This document shows positions 45,715 through 53,112 of a stretch of 64,000 bases of DNA, in pieces. The notes under the pieces are model-generated. The model was not told where the DNA came from and did no database searches. It was given only the letters and a program-made list of their open reading frames with translations. The first letter of the stretch is position 1. Each line of letters starts with the position of its first letter. The position numbers and the translations under genes are program-made. This DNA comes from Lysobacter sp. HDW10. GTDB lineage: Bacteria > Pseudomonadota > Gammaproteobacteria > Xanthomonadales > Xanthomonadaceae. The stretch is taken from positions 124,001-188,000 of the forward strand of contig NZ_CP049864.1 of assembly GCF_011300685.1 (NCBI RefSeq). Direction: 5' to 3'.

Positions 45715-46358
45715 GCCCGGGAAAAGACGAAGCCTGGGTTGATGCCGCTGCACGACAACGCCGCGGGTATTGGCTCAGGACGCTCCATCAATGGCATTGG
45801 ATCAGCGCTGCGGTGTGCATGGTCGGCATGTTGTTGTTTTCAATCACCGGCATCACCTTGAATCACGCAAGTAAAATCGAAGCCACGCCGCAAGTGACGC
45901 ACTTAGAAACCAAAGTGCCCGCGAAGGTGCTCGAAAGTTTGCAAGGCACACATTCGGAGGACGCACCCTTGCCTGCCGCCGTGACGCAATGGTTGTCGCG
46001 CAGTCACAGCATTGATGCACGTGGCAAGAAAGCGGAATGGTCGGAAGAAGAAGTCTATGTCTCGATGCCGGGACCCGGGCATGACGCGTGGTTCAGCGTA
46101 CAACGCGCGGACGGTGCCTTCGAGTACGAGCGCACAGATCGCGGCGCCTTGGCTTGGCTCAATGACTTGCACAAAGGTCGCAATGCGGGTGCCGCGTGGT
46201 CATGGTTTATCGACGTGTTTGCTGCCGCCTGCATCGTCTTTACCTTGACCGGCTTGTTCTTGCTCTATCTCCATTCCAAACAACGTCGAATGACGTGGCC
46301 AATGGTCGGCTTGGGTCTGTTGATCCCTGCGCTGTTGGCATTGCTCTTTATCCATTGA
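45711..46358 (+). CDS. PepSY-associated membrane protein (PiuB-like)
   Basis: This 215-residue inner membrane protein has three helices. The first is WHWISAAVCMVGMLLFSITGITL (about 25-48), the second is WSWFIDVFAAACIVFTLTGLFLLYL (about 160-185), and a C-terminal one follows (MVGLGLLIPALLALLFI). A periplasmic PepSY-like domain lies between the first two. Histidines at the helix ends (in LHQWHW, LNHAS, and NDLHKGRN) could bind heme. Such proteins are thought to carry electrons across the membrane for ferric-siderophore reduction. The ATG at 45711 overlaps the piuC stop, though a start at 45699 is possible. Confidence 0.85.
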   Translation: MSPGKDEAWVDAAARQRRGYWLRTLHQWHWISAAVCMVGMLLFSITGITLNHASKIEATPQVTHLETKVPAKVLESLQGTHSEDAPLPAAVTQWLSRSHSIDARGKKAEWSEEEVYVSMPGPGHDAWFSVQRADGAFEYERTDRGALAWLNDLHKGRNAGAAWSWFIDVFAAACIVFTLTGLFLLYLHSKQRRMTWPMVGLGLLIPALLALLFIH

Positions 46359-46379
46359 ATTCAAAATAGGACCTTGTCC

Positions 46380-46892
46380 ATGCGCGTCACTGTCTCTTTA
46401 GTCATCGGTAGCTTGTTGGTCGTTCCGGCCCATGCCGGCGAATTGACCGTCAATGTCGAAGTACCGCGAATCAATGCGTCCGAATACCACCGTCCCTATG
46501 TCGCTGTTTGGATCGAAGGCGCGAATCAACAGACGGTTGCCAATCTGTCGGTGTGGTATCAGCAGAAAGACAGCAAGGAAGGTGCCGGCACGAAATGGTT
46601 GCCGGATCTTCGCCAATGGTGGCGCAAAGGTGGCCGTAGCTTGAAAGTGCCCGCAGATGGCATCACCGGTGCAACGCGCCCGGTGGGCAAGCACGCGATG
46701 ACATTCGACCAGGGTCACCCTGCACTCGCCAAATTGCCCGCAGGCAAATACACCCTCGTCGTAGAAGCCGTGCGCGAAGTCGGCGGTCGTGAATTGGTCA
46801 AGATTCCGTTCGAATGGAATGGCGCACCCAGCACGGGCACGACCAAAGGCAAGACCGAATTAGGCGTCGTGAGCCTGGTTGCAAAGAAATAA
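46380..46892 (+). CDS. DUF2271 periplasmic protein with ApbE flavinylation motif
   Basis: The 170-residue precursor has a Sec signal (VSLVIGSLLVVPAHAG, cut near residue 19). The mature part is mainly beta strands and matches the DUF2271 family (YVAVWIEGANQQTVANLSVWYQ, LPAGKYTLVVEAVREVGG). Residues 93-99 read DGITGAT, matching the D-x-x-(S/T)-G-A-T signature at which ApbE attaches FMN through a phosphoester. T99 would be the modified residue. An apbE gene lies 0.9 kb downstream in the same operon. I infer that it is a periplasmic flavoprotein; this has not been shown. A TTG two codons upstream is an alternative start. Confidence 0.85.
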   Translation: MRVTVSLVIGSLLVVPAHAGELTVNVEVPRINASEYHRPYVAVWIEGANQQTVANLSVWYQQKDSKEGAGTKWLPDLRQWWRKGGRSLKVPADGITGATRPVGKHAMTFDQGHPALAKLPAGKYTLVVEAVREVGGRELVKIPFEWNGAPSTGTTKGKTELGVVSLVAKK

Positions 46893-46928
46893 AGCCGACG
46901 TCGAACACACTTTTTTAAGGAGCTTTCC

Positions 46929-47735
46929 ATGATCCGCACACGTCTCGCAGTGTTTGCTGCACTCAGTGTTTTGTCCTTCTCCGCGCTCGCCCACAAAGCG
47001 TGGATCTTGCCCTCGCAAACAGTGGTGTCCGGCACAACGCCGACGGTCACGTTTGATGCTGCGGTCTCCAACGACTTGTTCTATTTCAATCACGTGCCAT
47101 TGCGCTTGGACAACTTGAACATCACGGCGCCAGACGGCAGCACCTTGCAAGCCGCGAATACGGCCACCGGCAAGTACCGCAGCGTGTTCGATCTCGAGCT
47201 GAAACAGCAAGGCACCTACCGTGTCGGCGTGTTGAACAGTGGTTTGTCTGCATCGTGGGATGAGAACGGCACGGCGAAGCGTTGGCGCGGTAATGCGGCC
47301 AGCTTTGCGAAAGAGGTACCGGCGAATGCCAAAGATTTGAAAGTCATGCAATCGGTTGGCCGGATTGAAACTTTTGTGACCAACGGCGCACCGACGACAA
47401 CGGCGCTGAAGTTGCGTGGTGAAGGCATTGAGTTGGTGCCGGTCACGCACCCGAATGATTTGGTTGCAGGCGAAGATGCAACCTTCAAGTTGTACATCGA
47501 CGGCAAACCCGCCAAAGGCTTGGAAGTCGAGATCATCCAGGGCGGTACACGCTATCGCAATGCGCAGAACGAAATGAAAGTCACCACGGATGCCACAGGT
47601 GCATTCACCGCGCATTGGCAGGATGCCGGCATGTACTGGCTGGAAACCACTTCGCAAGACAAGAAGACCAGCGTGCCGCAAGCCAAAGAACGTCGCTTGA
47701 GCTACGTGGCAACGCTCGAAGTGTTGCCGCAGTAA
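46929..47735 (+). CDS. DUF4198 periplasmic protein
   Basis: This 268-residue precursor has a signal peptide ([16 protein letters not shown]) followed directly by [14 protein letters not shown], the start typical of the DUF4198 family. The mature protein is beta-rich with a repeated Ig-like character ([24 protein letters not shown] and [15 protein letters not shown]). Relatives are often linked to metal uptake (cobalt/nickel/iron systems) and may bind metal through the N-terminal histidine. AAGGAG precedes the ATG. It sits between the DUF2271 and apbE genes. Confidence 0.85.
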   Translation: MIRTRLAVFAALSVLSFSALAHKAWILPSQTVVSGTTPTVTFDAAVSNDLFYFNHVPLRLDNLNITAPDGSTLQAANTATGKYRSVFDLELKQQGTYRVGVLNSGLSASWDENGTAKRWRGNAASFAKEVPANAKDLKVMQSVGRIETFVTNGAPTTTALKLRGEGIELVPVTHPNDLVAGEDATFKLYIDGKPAKGLEVEIIQGGTRYRNAQNEMKVTTDATGAFTAHWQDAGMYWLETTSQDKKTSVPQAKERRLSYVATLEVLPQ

Positions 47736-47749
47736 AAAGCGCGACGCCC

Positions 47750-48697
47750 GTGTCACTCGCACTCGCTTCTCTCGGTGGTGAATCCATGGGCACGACGTGG
47801 CGCGTGCACATGGCAGTACCGCATCGCGCCGATCTACGCGCACACCACCTACGCATCGAGGGCGTTTTGGACACCGTCGTTGCCGAGATGAGCACGTGGG
47901 CCGTGGACGCTGATATCACGCGCTTCAATCGCGCCGATGCGGGCACGACCCACACCTTGCCCGAAGGCTTCAGGCAAGTGCTTACATGCGCACTTGAAAT
48001 TGCGGCGGCGAGTCAGGGTGCGTTTGATCCGACCCTAGGCGAATTGGTGGGTATTTGGGGCTTCGGTGCGAATGCGTGTCGACCACAAGACATTGGACAA
48101 CCGCAAGCCGTAAAAGCAGCGCAAACGCGCTATGGCTGGCAACAGGTGCAACTCACGGGCAATCAGCTGTTCCAACCCGGTGGCCTGCGCTTGGACTTGT
48201 CGGCCATTGCAAAAGGCTATGCCGCTGATGCGATTTCAGACGCCTTGTGTGCGCAAGGGATTGGGGATGCACTGGTCGAAGTGGGCGGTGAACTTCGCGC
48301 GCGCGGTTGCAAGCCGGATGGCAGTGCGTGGCGCATTGCCATTGAAGACGCAACACCGTCGGACGAAGTCACGACACGCGTCATTGCGCTCAATGCGCAG
48401 GGCGTCGCCACCAGCGGCGACCGTTGGCACTACAACGACATTCAAGATTGGCGTGTGACGCATACGATTGACCCGCGCAGTGCATCGCCGGTGACGTGCC
48501 AACCCATGTCGGTCACCGTCTTGGCAAGCTCCGCCATGCGTGCGGATGCGTGGGCAACCGCCTTACGTGTGCTGGGCCCTGTCGAAGGCATGGCCATGGC
48601 CGAGCAACACGCACTCGCCGCACGTTTTCACTGGCTCGACGCAGGCGTTGCGCACGAAGTCATGACCGCCGCGTTTCAACCGCACCTTGTGCAATGA
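47750..48697 (+). CDS. apbE: FAD:protein FMN transferase ApbE
   Basis: ApbE takes FMN from FAD and joins it to a Thr/Ser in a target protein, using Mg2+. The 315-residue product has GGESMGTTWRVHM near the start, DLSAIAKGYAADAIS near 150, DALVEVGGELRARG near 178, and HTIDPRSASPV near 240. VLASSAMRADAWATAL near 258 is also conserved. I see no signal peptide or lipobox from the GTG at 47750. This is odd, because known substrates are periplasmic or membrane-bound. Its likely substrate is the DUF2271 protein two genes upstream. Its stop overlaps the reductase start. Confidence 0.92.
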   Translation: MSLALASLGGESMGTTWRVHMAVPHRADLRAHHLRIEGVLDTVVAEMSTWAVDADITRFNRADAGTTHTLPEGFRQVLTCALEIAAASQGAFDPTLGELVGIWGFGANACRPQDIGQPQAVKAAQTRYGWQQVQLTGNQLFQPGGLRLDLSAIAKGYAADAISDALCAQGIGDALVEVGGELRARGCKPDGSAWRIAIEDATPSDEVTTRVIALNAQGVATSGDRWHYNDIQDWRVTHTIDPRSASPVTCQPMSVTVLASSAMRADAWATALRVLGPVEGMAMAEQHALAARFHWLDAGVAHEVMTAAFQPHLVQ

Positions 48698-50160
48698 ATC
48701 CCACTACGCGCCCGCTGAGTGTGTCGGTGATCGGCCAATGCCTCGTCGGTGGCGTGCTTGCAGTGCTGGCCATTTGGTTTTGGCAATTGCAATCGACGAC
48801 ATGGCCAAGCGTGACACACGCGCATGGTGCACACGCAATCGCCGCGGCACTCTCTATTGCATTTGTGGCATTGCTCACGCGTAGCGTTTGGCCACGTCGC
48901 ACGCAAACGCATCTGACCAAAGCTGTCACCGGGCGTGCTGTCTGGCATGTGTTTCATGCGAGCCAAACCGGTTTCGCGTTTGAGTTGGCCGAACAAACCG
49001 TGCAGATGCTGACACGCGCAGGACATACGGCCCGATTGAACGCACTCGACGCATTCGACCCTGAAACCGTGGCCGACGCACGATGCTTATTTGTGGTCAG
49101 TACAACGGGCGAAGGCGATCCGCCCGACCCTGCATTAGCGTTTGTCTCTCGCGTCATGCGCCATCGCGCCAGCTTGCAAGGTGTGGAATATGGGCTGCTC
49201 GCACTGGGCGATCGCAGCTATGCACACTACTGCGCATTCGGTCACGACCTCGACAAGTGGCTCTCCGACTCAGGCGCATTGCCGATGTTCGATTTGATTG
49301 AAGTCGACAACGCAGCGCCGAGCACCTTGCACGCGTGGCAGGCCCAAGTGGCAGCGCTGACAGGTGCGAAAGACAACAGCGCATTTGAACGCGTACCGTT
49401 CACCGATTTCAGGCTCACCTCGCGCGCGCTGCTCAACCCGGGCAGTGCAGGCGGCGCGGTTTTTGCGCTGGCGTTGAAGTCTGAAGGCGCACAAGCCCAA
49501 TGGCGTGCGGGTGATATCGCGGAAGTGCAAACCTATAGACAAGACGGCGAGCCCGGCCCGCACCGTGAGTACTCCATTGCGAGTGTTGCAGAAGAAGGGC
49601 AACTGTCGCTGTTGGTGCGCTTGATGCACGACGCCAATGGCAGACCCGGTCTTGGCAGTGGCTGGCTGTGCCAATTCAGCCAACCCGGCGACACACTTTC
49701 GCTGCGCATTCGCAGCAATCCAAACTTTCATACACCCGCGGGCGACGTACCGCTGATCTTGATCGGCAACGGCACCGGCATCGCGGGCTTACGCGCGCAT
49801 CTCAAGGCGCGCATTGATGCGGGTCATACACGTCATTGGTTGCTCTTTGGCGAACGCAACGCAGCGCATGACCGCTTCTATGAAGCAGACATCACGCGCT
49901 GGCACGCAGCAGAAAAAATCACGCACTTGGATCGCATTTTCTCGCGCGACGCGGACAGCCCGCATCGTTACGTGCAAGAGGCGCTCGCCGAACACGCCGA
50001 TCGCCTGCAACGCTGGATCGACGCCGGCGCGGTCATCATGGTCTGCGGCAGCCAAGCAGGCATGGCGCCCGGCGTAGATGCGGTATTGCGTGATGCGCTT
50101 GGCGATGACCGTGTGGATCAGCTCTTGGCAGAAGGTCGCTACCGCCGAGATGTGTATTGA
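48694..50160 (+). CDS. Membrane-anchored flavodoxin/CysJ-like NADPH reductase
   Basis: This 488-residue protein has two N-terminal membrane helices (about 9-31 and 45-66), then a flavodoxin domain (about 80-215; FMN loop HASQTGFAFELA, and STTGEGDPPD). A ferredoxin-NADP reductase module follows (REYSIAS for FAD, GNGTGIAGLR for NADPH, MVCGSQAGMAPGV, C-terminal RYRRDVY). The layout resembles the sulfite reductase flavoprotein, but there is no hemoprotein partner nearby. It could pass electrons from NADPH to the PepSY protein. A frame from 48496 adds 66 residues that overlap apbE and do not fit. The ATG at 48694 overlaps the apbE stop (ATGA). Confidence 0.9.
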   Translation: MNPTTRPLSVSVIGQCLVGGVLAVLAIWFWQLQSTTWPSVTHAHGAHAIAAALSIAFVALLTRSVWPRRTQTHLTKAVTGRAVWHVFHASQTGFAFELAEQTVQMLTRAGHTARLNALDAFDPETVADARCLFVVSTTGEGDPPDPALAFVSRVMRHRASLQGVEYGLLALGDRSYAHYCAFGHDLDKWLSDSGALPMFDLIEVDNAAPSTLHAWQAQVAALTGAKDNSAFERVPFTDFRLTSRALLNPGSAGGAVFALALKSEGAQAQWRAGDIAEVQTYRQDGEPGPHREYSIASVAEEGQLSLLVRLMHDANGRPGLGSGWLCQFSQPGDTLSLRIRSNPNFHTPAGDVPLILIGNGTGIAGLRAHLKARIDAGHTRHWLLFGERNAAHDRFYEADITRWHAAEKITHLDRIFSRDADSPHRYVQEALAEHADRLQRWIDAGAVIMVCGSQAGMAPGVDAVLRDALGDDRVDQLLAEGRYRRDVY

Positions 50161-50163
50161 GGC

Positions 50164-50754
50164 CTAGCTGGCTGATTCGTCCAGTGGACGTAGACGGATT
50201 AGCAATGCAGTGCCTGCACCTTCCAAACGCACTTTCGTGCGTGCATTGCCGCGCAGTGTCAGCGTGTCTCCGCGCGACAAGTCTTCTTCGCTGTCTGGCA
50301 AGCGCATCGTCCCTTCAAGCACATGCACCATCCACGTCTCTTCCGCGGCTTTGAACACCACCATCGAACCCACCAACGGCCGAACTTCCAAGCTGGCCGA
50401 GACCTGCGACCGTTGCCACATCAAATTGAAATCTCGCGTCGCACCGGACACGGGCGTTCCGACCAAGGCTGCTTCACCGGCGAATCGCGCACTGCCGAAC
50501 GGCGGCAGGACGTCCATGCGCTGTCCGTCTTCAAACGTGAGCGCGATGCCCTCGCCTTCTAACAACACCAGAATGCGATCGACCCCGGGGAAGCTTGAAA
50601 ACGGCGCTTCGGCTACGACATCGGCAATGGAGATGCGCCACTGCCATGCGTCGCATTCCCCCTCACGCGCGATTTCTCGTGTGGTACCGGCGCCGTTCTT
50701 CCAAGCTTGCGGATGTATTGCCGCAAATCGAATGATGTGTTGATCAACCTGCAT
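50164..50754 (-). CDS. HutD family cupin-like protein
   Basis: This 196-residue protein has the HutD (Ves) start WKNGAGTTREIAREG, followed by WRISIADVVAEAPFSSFPGVDRILVLLEGEGIAL. It has a double-stranded beta-helix overall. HutD proteins are linked to histidine use and may limit hut induction, but biochemical activity is unsettled. No hut genes lie nearby. It is convergent with the reductase gene, only 3 bases between stops, and its own start faces comEA's end. Confidence 0.88.
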   Translation of the reverse strand: MQVDQHIIRFAAIHPQAWKNGAGTTREIAREGECDAWQWRISIADVVAEAPFSSFPGVDRILVLLEGEGIALTFEDGQRMDVLPPFGSARFAGEAALVGTPVSGATRDFNLMWQRSQVSASLEVRPLVGSMVVFKAAEETWMVHVLEGTMRLPDSEEDLSRGDTLTLRGNARTKVRLEGAGTALLIRLRPLDESAS

Positions 50755-50763
50755 GGATTGATT

Positions 50764-51081
50764 TTAACGCGGCACGCGCGCCCACTCACCAACATGCGTA
50801 CGTTTTGACGATGTGGTGAACACAATTCGGCCTCGATTCTTCTCCAAGGTCTTGCTGCCGATGCCTTTGACTTCGGCCAAATCTTCAATCCGTTTGAACG
50901 GACCATTGGCCTCTCGGAACGCCACAATCGCCGCGGCTTTGGCCGGCCCGATGTTCAACAACACGCGATCGAGCGTGGCCACATCTGCGGTATTGATATC
51001 GACGGTTTCATCCGCGCGCGCAGGTGCAGCGACCGCCAATGCCACGCATAACAACAAAGCACTCAAAGATTTACGAAACAT
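50764..51081 (-). CDS. ComEA-type helix-hairpin-helix DNA-binding protein
   Basis: This 105-residue precursor has a signal peptide (LSALLLCVALAVAAPARA). A ComEA-like double helix-hairpin-helix domain follows (VDINTADVATLDRVLLNIGPAKAAAIVAF and VKGIGSKTLEKNRGRIV). Such proteins bind incoming DNA in the periplasm during transformation, or are related competence-like proteins of unknown use. The body is short, as in gram-negative members. A short overlap or gap with hutD (9 bases) suggests they may share a transcript. Confidence 0.9.
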   Translation of the reverse strand: MFRKSLSALLLCVALAVAAPARADETVDINTADVATLDRVLLNIGPAKAAAIVAFREANGPFKRIEDLAEVKGIGSKTLEKNRGRIVFTTSSKRTHVGEWARVPR

Positions 51082-51237
51082 CTTGCACAGCCTCTCGCAT
51101 CAGTCAGTGCAGCAGTTTTGCACCCTATCCACTGAACAACGATGCGGAAACGCCCTAAAAACAGGTCGGAAGACCCCGCAATGATCGCCGACTCACACAG
51201 CAAGGGCTAAAATCAACTGATGGAAAATGGAGCCGAC

Positions 51238-52737
51238 ATGGACACCCAACGCATTACCGACTACGTCAATGAAAAATGGGACAGCGAGATCGTTCCCCAA
51301 TTGGTCGAATACATCAAGATTCCGAACAAATCACCGATGTTCGATACGGATTGGGTGAAGAACGGCCACATGGCCAAGGCAGTCGCCTTGATGGAAACCT
51401 GGGCCCGTGCGCAAAAGATTCCTGGCATGACCGTCGAAGTCGTGCAGCTTGAAAACCGCACGCCGCTCATCTTCATCGATATTCCGGCCAATGGCACTGA
51501 CGACACGCAGGACACCGTCCTCTTGTACGGCCACCTCGATAAACAGCCTGAAATGACCGGCTGGGACGAAGCCGAAGGCCTCTCGCCTTGGGCCCCGGTT
51601 TTGAAAGGCGACAAACTCTATGGCCGTGGCGGCGCAGATGATGGCTACGCCATTTTCGGCTCGCTCACCGCCATCCTCGCACTGCAATCGCAAAACTTGC
51701 CGCACGCACGCTGCGTCATCTTGATCGAAGCGTGCGAAGAATCCGGCAGCTATGACTTGCCCGCCTACGTTGACCATCTCGCGCCGCGCTTGGGCAAACC
51801 CTCGCTCGTCGTCTGCTTGGATTCCGGTTGCGGCAACTACGAACAACTGTGGTGCACCACCTCACTGCGCGGGCTCGCCGGCGGTAATTTGCGCGTCGAT
51901 GTGTTGGAAGAAGGCGTGCATAGCGGCGACGCCTCTGGCATCGTGCCCTCCAGCTTCCGTTTGCTTCGCCAAATCATCGACCGCATTGAAGATGAAACCA
52001 CCGGCAAGATCAAACTAGAAGGTCTGCACGTTGAGATTCCGCAAGAACGCTTACAGCAAGCAGGCAAAGTGGCAGAAGTGCTCGGCAACGAAGTGTTCGA
52101 CAAGTTCCCCTTGGTCGAAGGCATTCAACCGATGGCGAAGGAAAACACCGAGCTGGTGTTGAATCGCACGTGGCGACCGGCGTTGTCGATCACCGGTGTC
52201 GATGGCATGCCGGCTTTGGCCTCGGCGGGCAATGTGCTGCGTCCCTTCACTGCTGTGAAGTTGTCGCTTCGATTGCCGCCCACGCTGGATGGCAACACCG
52301 GCGGACAAATCCTGCAGGACGCTTTGCTGAAGGATCCGCCGAACAACGCAAAGGTGAGCTTCTCGCTAGAGAAGTCATCCACCGGCTGGAACGCACCTGC
52401 GCTCTCCACTTGGCTGTCTGATGCGATCGACCAAGCCAGCGCGACCTTCTTCGGCAAACCCGCGATGTACATGGGCGAAGGCGGCACGATTCCCTTCATG
52501 GGCATGCTCGGCGAGAAGTTCCCCGCCGCCCAATTCATGATTACGGGTGTCTTGGGCCCACACAGCAATGCCCATGGTCCGAATGAGTTCCTGCACATCC
52601 CGATGGGCAAGAAATTGACCGCCTGTGTGGCACATGTCATCTCGGCGCATTTCGCGGCCAGCCAGCGCGGTGAGACTACCGGATCAGGCGTTGCAGCCGA
52701 CTCCGGCGACCGTCACGGCGACCATGGTTGCTGCTAA
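51238..52737 (+). CDS. M20 family dipeptidase
   Basis: This 499-residue metallopeptidase belongs to the CNDP-type branch of M20 (di-zinc). The active-site segments are LLYGHLDKQPEM near residue 100 (His and Asp), GRGGADDGYAIFGSLTA near 137 (bridging Asp and the next loop), and EACEESGSYDLPAY near 172 (catalytic and metal glutamates). HSGDASGIVPSS is near 235, and a late histidine lies in the GPHSNAHGPNE region. It likely hydrolyses cytosolic dipeptides. I chose ATG 51238, with GGAG upstream, over 51220. The last residues (DRHGDHGCC) are His/Cys-rich. Confidence 0.92.
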   Translation: MDTQRITDYVNEKWDSEIVPQLVEYIKIPNKSPMFDTDWVKNGHMAKAVALMETWARAQKIPGMTVEVVQLENRTPLIFIDIPANGTDDTQDTVLLYGHLDKQPEMTGWDEAEGLSPWAPVLKGDKLYGRGGADDGYAIFGSLTAILALQSQNLPHARCVILIEACEESGSYDLPAYVDHLAPRLGKPSLVVCLDSGCGNYEQLWCTTSLRGLAGGNLRVDVLEEGVHSGDASGIVPSSFRLLRQIIDRIEDETTGKIKLEGLHVEIPQERLQQAGKVAEVLGNEVFDKFPLVEGIQPMAKENTELVLNRTWRPALSITGVDGMPALASAGNVLRPFTAVKLSLRLPPTLDGNTGGQILQDALLKDPPNNAKVSFSLEKSSTGWNAPALSTWLSDAIDQASATFFGKPAMYMGEGGTIPFMGMLGEKFPAAQFMITGVLGPHSNAHGPNEFLHIPMGKKLTACVAHVISAHFAASQRGETTGSGVAADSGDRHGDHGCC

Positions 52738-52790
52738 GCATCTTTGGGTACTATGGGGTTTCCGACTGTCGTCCCACTGGAGAAAGATGC

Positions 52791-53048
52791 ATGTTTGAAT
52801 CTTGGATCGGTTACATCGTTGGTGGTTTGGTTATCGGTATTCTCGCGCGCTGGATCAAGCCGGGTGCAGACCCGATGGGTTGGATCCTCACCATCATTCT
52901 CGGCATCATCGGTGCAGTGGCCGGGGGTTATCTGAGCCTACAGATGGGCGTGACCAACAGCTTGATGCAGTGGGCGATTGCCATCATTCTCGCCATCGTT
53001 CTGCTGTTCATCTACGAAAAGGTTCGTAAGCCGAAGGCGCGCCTCTAA
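52791..53048 (+). CDS. GlsB/YeaQ/YmgE family membrane protein
   Basis: This 85-residue inner membrane protein has three hydrophobic segments. They are IGYIVGGLVIGILARWI (about 5-21), GWILTIILGIIGAVAGGYL (about 29-47), and QWAIAIILAIVLLFIYE (about 60-76). This pattern and GLVIGILARWIKPG identify the transglycosylase-associated (GlsB/YeaQ) stress family, whose role is unknown. ACTGGAGAAAG provides a ribosome site for the ATG at 52791; a frame from 52728 has a non-homologous start. A terminator follows. Confidence 0.88.
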   Translation: MFESWIGYIVGGLVIGILARWIKPGADPMGWILTIILGIIGAVAGGYLSLQMGVTNSLMQWAIAIILAIVLLFIYEKVRKPKARL

Positions 53049-53078
53049 CTCGACGCGCAAACGCTGAATATCCGATGG

Positions 53079-53105
53079 ACCCCGGCTTGCCGGGGTTCAT
53101 TTTTT
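53079..53105 (+). terminator. Intrinsic terminator after the GlsB-type gene
   Basis: A 7-base stem (ACCCCGG with CCGGGGT, 53079-53085 and 53090-53096) has a CTTG loop and is followed by TCA and six T. It lies 30 bases after the stop and just before amgK. Confidence 0.8.
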
Positions 53106-53112
53106 CCGGACA

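Noticed and set aside
45820-45865. SITGIT in the PepSY protein as a flavinylation site
   Set aside because: It lies in a membrane helix and lacks the GA(T/S) core.
47583-47606. TDATGAF in the DUF4198 protein as a second flavinylation site
   Set aside because: It has Phe where the acceptor Thr/Ser is needed, so it does not match the motif.
46860-47843. 327-codon minus-strand frame across the DUF4198 and apbE genes
   Set aside because: It overlaps two supported plus-strand genes and shows no domain or start signal.
48496-48693. N-terminal extension of the flavodoxin reductase
   Set aside because: It lies fully inside apbE in another frame, is Arg/His-rich, and the ATG at 48694 with ATGA coupling explains the start.
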